Source of the DNA: Rosa chinensis
Taxonomy: Eukaryota > Streptophyta > Magnoliopsida > Rosales > Rosaceae
Reading direction: 5' to 3'
NCBI RefSeq assembly: GCF_002994745.2
Contig: NC_037093.1
Coordinates: 7,986,400 to 8,050,399 of the forward strand
DNA: 64,000 nucleotides
The position numbers and the translations under genes are program-made. Of this stretch, positions 57,101 through 64,000 are shown one piece after another. Every line of letters begins with the position of its first letter. Within the stretch, counting starts at the first letter, position 1. The notes under the pieces are model-generated. The model saw only the letters and a program-made list of their open reading frames with translations. It made no database searches and had not been told where the DNA came from.

Positions 57101-59263
57101 GTTAAAGTGACGAGATCACACAAATATGCTGCAAACAAACCTGTAAGGAAGGATGTCCCTATGAGAGGACGTAGCGCCACCCCACACGGAGGTGGGTATG
57201 GCGCCAACGCCAAAGAGAGTGGCACTCTGGCATTACAGGCCATGGCCCCAGCTAGGATGCGTGGGAGGCCCGTAGGTTCGAAGGACACTTTGGCACATTC
57301 CAATTCTTTGATCATCAAGACTCAAAATCCATCTCATGAGAATCTTCCAGGTTAGGGTTATCGTTGGGGGACGCCTCAACGTCAGAACCTATTCCTGAGA
57401 ATATAGAGCTCTATAAAAATTACACTAGTGTACTTGAGACGTGGGATAGAAACTCCATCATAATTGATGATGTAGTTGGGTATTTCGTTGCGCATGAGTT
57501 TGTTGAGTCAAATGATATCGAACCACGCTCCGTTGATGAATGATTTCCAACGTAGAGAGATTTGGCCTAAATGGAAAGATGTGATCCAGGTTAAGATGGA
57601 TTCTCTAACGAAGAGGAAGGTTTTCGAGCTAGAGATGCCAACACCTCCTAACATAAAACCTGTTAACTAATGGGTCTTTGTTAGTAAGCGTAGTGAGAAA
57701 AAGATATGGTAATCTCGCCTTATGGCGCAAGGCTTCTCATAAAACGCCCTGAAATCGACTACGATGAGACAGATTCTCTCATATTGGATGTCATTGCACT
57801 CCACTACCCTATCAGTTTGGTAGTTTCCAAATAACTGAACATGCAGCTTACAAATGTGGTCACTACATATCTCTATAGGGATCTAGATACGGAATATACA
57901 TGAAGGTTCATGATGAACTTCATTTACTCAAGTCAAATGGCTCTAGACCATGGAGCGCGTTTACAAAGAGGTTGAAACGCTCGCTAAAATGACTACTTGA
58001 TTGGGAGGGGATATGCCCATGCATTTCCATAACATTTTTCGGATTCCATCGCGGTTCATGTTGGACATGATCTTCATTAGAAGCCCTTAAAGAGTTAAGG
58101 GAAACCGCTGAACACTTGAAATCCGATTTTGAGATTAAGGATTATGGGAGAACACGATTATGTCTCAGTTTGGAACTTGAGCATCGTGTTGATAGATGCT
58201 TAGGCATTTTGACAAAATCAAACCTTCAAGCACCCCCATGATCATCCGTAGTCTTGATCCTGAAAATGATCCTCTTTGTCTAAAGGATGATGACGAAGAT
58301 GTGCTAGAAGCAGAAGTGCCTTACTTGAGTACAATAGGCGCATTATTGTACTTAGCTCAATGCACAAGACCGGACATCTCATTTGCAGTGAACTTATTAG
58401 CTAAGGTATAGCTTTGCGCCAACGCGACGCCATTTTGATTTGTGTAAATGATATCTTTCAGTACTTGAGATGTACGATTGATATGGGCTTGTTCTATCCC
58501 TACAGAGAGATGATGGATTCGGATCCATCACACACCAGAAATGCCGCCAACGCTGGCATGCGTTCTCTATCCCCATCACAAAACGATATAAGTGTTTTGG
58601 AAGGTTTTGCTGATGCTGGGTACCTCTCTGACCCACACAAAGGTCGCTCCCAAACTGGTTAAGTATTCACCATGGGAAAAGACCATGATATCTTGGAGGT
58701 CTACGAAACAGACCGTCACTAGATCTTCGAACCATGCAGAGATTATTGCTCTTCACAAAGTGGTTCGTGAATGTTTATGGATTGGATCCATAATCACGCA
58801 TGTTCGAACAATTGTGGTTTGAAGTCTACCACAAGATGAGCCTACCAGAATTTAGGATAATGCTGTTCTTTTTGAACAAATGAAGCTAGGCTACATCAAA
58901 AGCGACAACACTAAGCATAATCAACAACAACAGACTTTCCTCAAGATCAAAGTGAATTAGGTTCAATCTGAGGAAAATATGGCAGACTTGTTTACTAAGT
59001 CATTGCCCAAATCCACATTCGAGAAACATGTGGCAAGAATTGGCTTGCGAAAATTATCTGAACTCCCCTGATCGTAGTCGTCAGGAGGAGATGCAGACTT
59101 CAGGGGGAGATGTCTACATGTTCACCTCGAAACAAGAAGGGTGTGTTGTGCTCTTTTCCCCCTTCGACCGAGGTTATTTTTGTCCCACTGGGTTTTTGTT
59201 ACTCGGCAAGGTTTTTAACCAGGCAATGAGAGAAGCACCGCGTTTGGGCAACACAAGGGGGAG
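54168..59263 (+). pseudogene. copia gag-pol remnant
   Basis: Gag begins at ATG 54168 (MSNLNKLDFAPLGTTGSEYH) and is stopped at about 54413. A zinc knuckle CSRCGVSNHWAHIC is readable at about 55069-55110. Integrase traces occur at 56363-56880, including a SNGLAETTTMIVRTLVMRTN stretch near 56640-56700. The reverse transcriptase begins near 57540 (DFQRREIWPKWKDVIQVKMD) and RNase H runs to about 58950. Stops and frame changes occur every 200-300 bp, and parts of the integrase and reverse transcriptase are missing or scrambled. No product is possible. Confidence 0.9.
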
Positions 59264-59482
59264 TGTTCAAGTAAAACCCTAGTTTGTGTTTGGCCCAAAC
59301 TCTAGGTTACTTGCTCTAGTGGTAATAGGGTTAAATTAGAAGGATTTAGATTCCTATTCAATGTACGATTACTTTCCTTGTATGATTGAGATTCTATGCA
59401 TTGTAATCCTCTATATAAAGAGGCCCCTATTATCAATGAGAATACACAGCAAATTCCTCTCAAATTCAGTTTCTCTACAACA
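59264..59482 (+). repeat. 3' LTR of the copia in foldback B
   Basis: 219 bp, almost identical to 52922-53140, with TGTTCAAG and CTACAACA ends. The near identity of the LTRs contrasts with the heavy decay of the coding region. Confidence 0.95.
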
Positions 59483-59982
59483 ACATATGAATTTATTATT
59501 TTTTGTTTGTTTTTCTCTTATATTTAGATTGTAGATGTTAATTATTGGCTGCTAATTAACGTGAAATATTTTCTTACCTCTTAATTTAGACATGAGTATT
59601 TCCCAAATTCGATTTATTAATGCTATTTTTTTTTTGGATGAAATTAATCAATATTTGAAAAGAAAAGTTAACGTATATTTCTTGACATATAATTCAATAT
59701 AGGAAAGCATTTAATTAAATGAAGAAAAATATTGACGTAGCTATATTTCTTAAATTAATACATAATTAATAGCTGATATTTTTTTTATCACCTGATTAAA
59801 TTCATTAATGTAATTGATTCACCCCCTAACATCTAAAAGGAAATGTAAAAGGGTAAATTTGGTGTTGCAATAGTATGATGTGACAAGATATATTATATGG
59901 AATTGAAAATACGTACATGGCATGACACCTAGGATTTGAGGCCACAAATCTTTGGCCTCATTGAGGCCCCATATCATTGCCC

Positions 59983-60642
59983 ATTGGTATATATGAAATG
60001 TCTGGTAGAGCGTGCTTTGCTATATGTATATGTAGTCATGCAGACACAAAACAAGGAATGCAATAATATATTTGCCATATGTAATTGCTTTGACTACCCT
60101 GAACCTGGTTGAAAATTTGGGTACTGATCAATGATCGATAAAACAAAAAACAAAAAAAACCATTCATATTGGCGAATGAGTAATAACATATATGTGGGCC
60201 TGTAATAGCAAATATCAAATTGAAACCATAAACTTACGAGCAAAGGATCAGATTGCTCATAATTATCTCATGCATATTAAGTAAATCAAAGGATCAGATT
60301 GCTCATTTCAGGACATTGGGAATAACAAATTGATAAACTAAACAATGAAAATTAAGAGTACTGACAAAGGGTTGCTAAAAATTTGATAGCAAGTCAGTAG
60401 CTAGCCGTCCCTTAATCAAGATATGTTAGGAAACATGGTAGTATATCCAAATCAAAACAATTTGTTTGCATAATTACATAACCTACGAAGATATATAGGT
60501 TAAACAAAATCAACCGCTATAATTCTTAAAATTAAATTCATAGATCATGAATCATGGTCAAAAGCAATAAACGTTGCGCCAAGATGTCTTAGATCATCAA
60601 CGAGTTTTTAAGAGAAAAGAAGAGCAAAACTTGCTGATAATG
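59983..60642. other. gene-free AT-rich stretch with copia leader at its end
   Basis: No gene is seen. AAAGGATCAGATTGCTCAT occurs twice (about 60242 and 60288). The last part (about 60560-60642), read on the minus strand, is the internal leader that follows the LTR at 60643-60892, beginning CATTATCAGCAAG. Confidence 0.5.
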
Positions 60643-60892
60643 TGTTATAAAGTAGAGAGAAGATGGAGAGAAAATAGTTGGGAGGAAGTAGAAGTGTTCT
60701 CATTCAATCTTATTATCCTCCTTTATATAGAGATAGGGTTTACATCAAAGTACAGAACATGCGGTAAATTACAAGTGAAAAACATGAACTGAAGCGAGAT
60801 TCAAGCAATCTTTACCGGCAAGATTGAGCTTCATTCTTCCAAAGAAATATTCAAGGAAACTTCGAAAAAGGAAAATAAGAAAACTTCTAACA
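60643..60892 (-). repeat. lone copia-type LTR with priming region
   Basis: On the minus strand the 250-bp block opens TGTTAGAAG, carries CTATATAAAGGAGG, and ends TTATAACA followed by CATTATCAGCAAG, parallel to the LTR-to-primer junction of the copia at 53140. No coding region follows, so this is a 5' end remnant of a copia of a different family from those at 1640 and 52922. Confidence 0.7.
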
Positions 60893-61998
60893 GATTCAAA
60901 AGATGTCTCTTCAGATTAAATTAAGTTAATCCTAGTACTGTAATACACTAACCTTGCGAGACATCTTGGATATTCAATATTCCGAGCATGTACAAACCGT
61001 AAAAATATGATGGGAAAAGAATTGAAATATGATATTATTCTCATTGCTTGCTTCTTGGCTTGAGAAGCTAAATTATAATATTATTGTTTTTGACTATTGG
61101 AATTTTGCCTGGCTAATTCCATGTTCAGAAACACAGAAACCGTAGTTGCTACCAGAGTTACCTGAAACGCGGAACGTTGCTGTACGGATACGCGATACAG
61201 GTACGTGGTACATCAGTCTTTATGATACGCGGTACGCTAGGATATATTAGTTAAAATTATAATTAAAACAAATTACATGTGAGAAATTATTTTTACGTAA
61301 CTACCCCTTATACATACACTATGGAAACATCATTAATTAGAATGGGTAAATGGGTAAAATTATAAATAACAGAAAATAATCGTTATCTATTTTTGTTTTG
61401 AACAAAAAAATAGTTATTGTAATGAAAATAAAAATCTCTTCCGAAAAAGGAAGAGGATAAATCATGGGTTTAGGGATATAGATTACAGAGCCGATAATCC
61501 TAATCACAAAAGGGCAAAAAAATAAAAATAAAAAGTCTGCTAGAACTCTAGAAGACGTAGACACAAACCCAGAATCACAAAGATACAGATTATCTTCTTT
61601 GAAATCTTGCCCAGCAAATCTAAGATTACGTTTTTATATCCGTTAATTCTTTTGATCTATTCAAATATGATACAAGAATCTAGACCGCAAAGATGGAGGA
61701 ACATCAGGATTGAAGACCACCAGATATCTAGACTCGATTGAATCATATGGGAGGTGTGATGGAGGACTGATAAGGGATCGCTAAACCCAGCGATCCGGGT
61801 TGTAGACGCACCGCGATTGAGATCGTCCAATCCGAAACGCGGGTCGTCAGCGAGGTCAGTGTTTCCGATAACTCTGTGCTAGACAACTAGTTCTGGCTAT
61901 TTGAGAATGTTAAACACTATTGGTCTGGGCACTTGGATACAACATAGACTATAATCAATTTTGTGCTAGGATTATTAGTGGGATGCAGCCTTTAACTA
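60893..61998. other. gene-free stretch
   Basis: AT-rich DNA. Short repeated TACGCG and TACGTGGTAC words occur at 61180-61240. No gene or RNA is recognised. Confidence 0.45.
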
Positions 61999-62015
61999 AC
62001 ATATATGTTCTTACC

Positions 62016-63055
62016 CAAGTAAAGAGTAATTTAAATTAAAACTAGTGCTCCACAAAATCCGGACTCGCTCTTGGTCTAGGGTTGCAACTTTCTTCTTATC
62101 CAGCAGAGTGCTTGGGCGGCGTTGACTCGCCTCGCCTGCTCGACGCAACTGCCAGATGGGAATTTGAAAACTAGTGGCCCGGCAGTTTCTTGGAGAGGGG
62201 TTACGGCTCGAGTCTGACGCTGGATGGTTTTTCGGGTCAAGCACCGGAAGATATCTTGGACTCAGTGGGCGGCGGTACAATGCGGATCGAGTGTCGCTGT
62301 GGCACCTCCTAGATCTCCATGACCGGCAGTGTGGTGGAGGGGTTGGACGGTGGCGGCGGCATGCTAAATCGGGCTACTTTCGACTAGATTCGACATGGTT
62401 CGGTCGGGCTTCGACGTGGGTTGAGGCAGCGAGGTCGGGTCTTGCGGTGCGGCAGCGAGGCTAGAGTCAGTGGCAGTGGCAAGGGCTAGTACCGATTGCT
62501 ACTGCAGGATCTGGTATCGGGTGGCAGCAGTCGACCATTGGAGGCTGCAAATGGACGGTGGGCTTGGGTCAAGCTTTCATTGTTAGGCCTCAGTTGGGTC
62601 TTCCTTCTTGGGCTGTTGGGCTGTGATTTTGGGCTGGGTTGTTTGACCTAGACCCTATTTATTTTGTTTAAGTCAGTTTTGTTTCAATAATTCCCTCTTT
62701 TCAGGGACTATCTAGGCACTTGTGTGCATCTAGCTTTAGTTATTGGTTTTGGTCTTGTCGACTTAATTTTCAGTATCTCTAATTGTACACCAATTGAAGT
62801 CTCTAGGTGACTAGATTACTGGGTAATAGTTAGGTTGGGAGGGCTGGAGCCTTCTAGTGCCTCTGGCATAGTACCAAAGGGGACTCCCATTATGTTCTAC
62901 GTATTTAATTGTACAATGAGTAGGTCTATTTCTATGTACCACTGTGGTTACTACCACTATCTTCTTGTCTATATGATAACAGCGGAAGGGTATGTAACAT
63001 CCTATTCTAGCTTATGAATATATTTTCTCACTTGCGAGCGCTTCAAAAAAAAAAA
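62016..63055 (+). mobile_element. poly-A retroposon with 17-bp target duplication
   Basis: The 1040-bp insert ends in about ten A residues and is flanked by perfect 17-bp direct repeats ACATATATGTTCTTACC (61999-62015 and 63056-63072). The left half is GC-rich with an open frame at 62174-62464 that resembles nothing I know. The last 200 bases resemble the end of the insert at 51560-52673: both have GGAA(A/G)GGTATGTAA and a TCTAGCTT word before the A tail. They are likely the same family. Confidence 0.88.
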
Positions 63056-63072
63056 ACATATATGTTCTTACC

Positions 63073-63909
63073 TCCTCACTAGCTACACTAGCATTCAGAA
63101 GAAATCGTTCACTACAACATCCGCTATATAATACGTACATACAGTCTCTCATTAACAAGCGACCACATGACCAGCACGTAAAAGACTGGATGTGCAAGGT
63201 TGGTAGAACACGTATTGTTGAAGCATGTTTATTTTGTTATGTGACTTAACTATTTCACCAATGTGTTTGTTACAACAACGGTCGGATAATCACACATATT
63301 GATAAAATAATGTGGTTTACTGAATACTTGCCTACTCTTGACCATTTTTAGCTAGTTAGGGCAAGAGCAAAATTGAGCTCCGGCAGAGTAAACTAAGTTA
63401 TCTCATTGCACTCAAAAGCACTTAATCGGTATGTTTTTCGTGATCTTGGTAATGATGCAGGACTCATGCCAGTAAAGGTGCTCCAACATCACTACATTAG
63501 AAATTATACAATCTATAAAACAAAGTGGAAGAAACAATACTTAAACACAGGAATGTGGAACTTACATTTGTCCCCATTTGTTTGTAAATATATAAAAAAT
63601 AAAAAATGAAAAAACGCAAAAGAACTCAGTTATTGAAATTTATCAGTTCATTTCCATACTTATTCTTAATATGTAAACTTGACCTAAAGTATCCCGAATA
63701 AAATCTGATAAGAAAAAATTAATGAAATCGGAATTAATTTTTCAATTTGCCCCTATGAGATTGTTGGCGCCGAAGGTCTTTACAGAAATTTACTCAATCA
63801 TCTATATTTGTTCTGTGCAGCTGAAAAAAAAATGAATAAACCCTGGAACGAACAAAGGTTTGGGGCCTAGGGTTCCGCCATAGTTGATACGAATTGGGAA
63901 TTGGTAGGA
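63073..63909. other. gene-free stretch, probable 5' flank of the last gene
   Basis: AT-rich DNA with no supported gene. A TGTGCAG acceptor-like word at about 63816-63822 and a CCTAGGGTTCCGCC region at 63868-63882 may belong to the leader of the gene that starts at 63910. Confidence 0.4.
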
Positions 63910-64000
63910 ATGGAAGTGCCAATCCTCGGCAGCGACTTAATGAAATGGATCGAGTTCCCTATTCCTTCTTCTAATGCCGCCACCCCCACCGCCGATGCTG
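63910..64000 (+). CDS. start of an unidentified gene, cut by the window edge
   Basis: From ATG 63910 the frame reads MEVPILGSDLMKWIEFPIPS and stays open to the end of the window (30 codons). The text looks like an ordinary protein N-terminus, and the base composition turns GC-rich as expected for coding DNA. I cannot identify the family from 30 residues. The ATG is chosen because it is the first in a frame that is closed just upstream. Confidence 0.45.
   Translation, partial: MEVPILGSDLMKWIEFPIPSSNAATPTADA

Larger units (their letters stand above)
52922..59482 (+). mobile_element. full-length Ty1/copia element, decayed
   Basis: Two 219-bp LTRs enclose a 6.1-kb internal region with gag, integrase, reverse transcriptase and RNase H remnants in copia order. 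After the 5' LTR, CGTTATCAGCACGAG (53141-53155) is the likely priming region; an AAGGGGGAG tract precedes the 3' LTR. The 5-bp flanks (AGATC and ACATA) do not match, so the insertion junction has changed. Confidence 0.92.
51315..59982. mobile_element. foldback DNA element, copy B, with two nested insertions
   Basis: The right end CCCCATATCATTGCCC (59967-59982) and the inverted GGCCTCAATGAGGCC region at the left (about 51328) match the ends of copy A at 8345-11040. The segment 52690-52921 plus 59483-59982 corresponds to the inverse of the left arm of copy A. The left arm is short and diverges after about 60 bases. A retroposon (51560-52673) lies in the left part and a full copia (52922-59482) in the right arm. 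Confidence 0.78.

Noticed and set aside
60242..60306. Direct repeat AAAGGATCAGATTGCTCAT as a target duplication
   Set aside because: Only about 27 bases separate the copies and there is no element between them.

Overview
The window looks like nuclear DNA of a flowering plant, most likely a eudicot. The support is: intron-containing genes with GT-AG and one GC-AG intron, AT-rich intergenic DNA, plant-type GH10 xylanase and SINA-like genes, and plant lineages of Ty1/copia, Ty3/gypsy (Tat-type and chromovirus), LINE, SINE, hAT and Mutator-like (MULE) elements. I cannot name the species. Only four stretches look like host genes: a seven-exon secreted endo-1,4-beta-xylanase (3876-8211, minus), two single-exon SINA-like RING proteins on the same strand (11576-12661 and 15107-16384), and the first codons of an unidentified gene at the right edge (63910-64000, plus). 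Nearly everything else is mobile DNA.

Layout. 1-1962: the 3' half of a decayed copia element with its 3' LTR. 2100-3875: gene-poor DNA with an unexplained GC-rich open frame and an array of palindromic motifs. 3876-8211: xylanase gene, with a hAT-type MITE and a SINE-like sequence in its long first intron. 8345-11040: a large foldback element, starting about 135 bp upstream of the xylanase start codon, that contains a 5'-truncated copia. 11255-17330: the two SINA-like genes, two copies of one SINE family, and a 1-kb poly-A retroposon. 17478-18034: a probable hAT relative. 18041-23444: a 5.4-kb MULE with 111-bp terminal inverted repeats, a FAR1-type transposase with frameshifts, and a captured piece of a PHF5A-type splicing-factor gene.

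23564-39287 is a nest: a LINE fragment with an 18-bp target duplication was interrupted by a 14-kb Tat-lineage gypsy element (25097-39200), which was itself interrupted by a 2.66-kb solo LTR (29299-31956). The Tat element carries an antisense open-frame region downstream of pol. 39631-49448 is a chromovirus-type gypsy element with about 2.3-2.8 kb LTRs, the left one truncated. 49449-51314 holds a weak open frame and a degenerate short-motif repeat field. 51315-59982 is a second copy of the foldback element; it contains a 1.1-kb retroposon with a perfect 17-bp target duplication and a full-length but dead copia (52922-59482) of the same family as at 9144-10513. 60643-60892 is a lone copia LTR on the minus strand. 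62016-63055 is another 1-kb retroposon with a perfect 17-bp target duplication.

The host genes show no common pathway. The xylanase would act in the cell wall; the SINA-like proteins would act in ubiquitin transfer. The most unusual items are the MULE with the captured splicing-factor fragment, the two foldback elements carrying the same copia family at nearly the same place, the SINA-like gene with an internally duplicated and half-lost RING, the GC-AG intron in the xylanase gene, and the Tat antisense region. I saw no tRNA, rRNA or CRISPR array.
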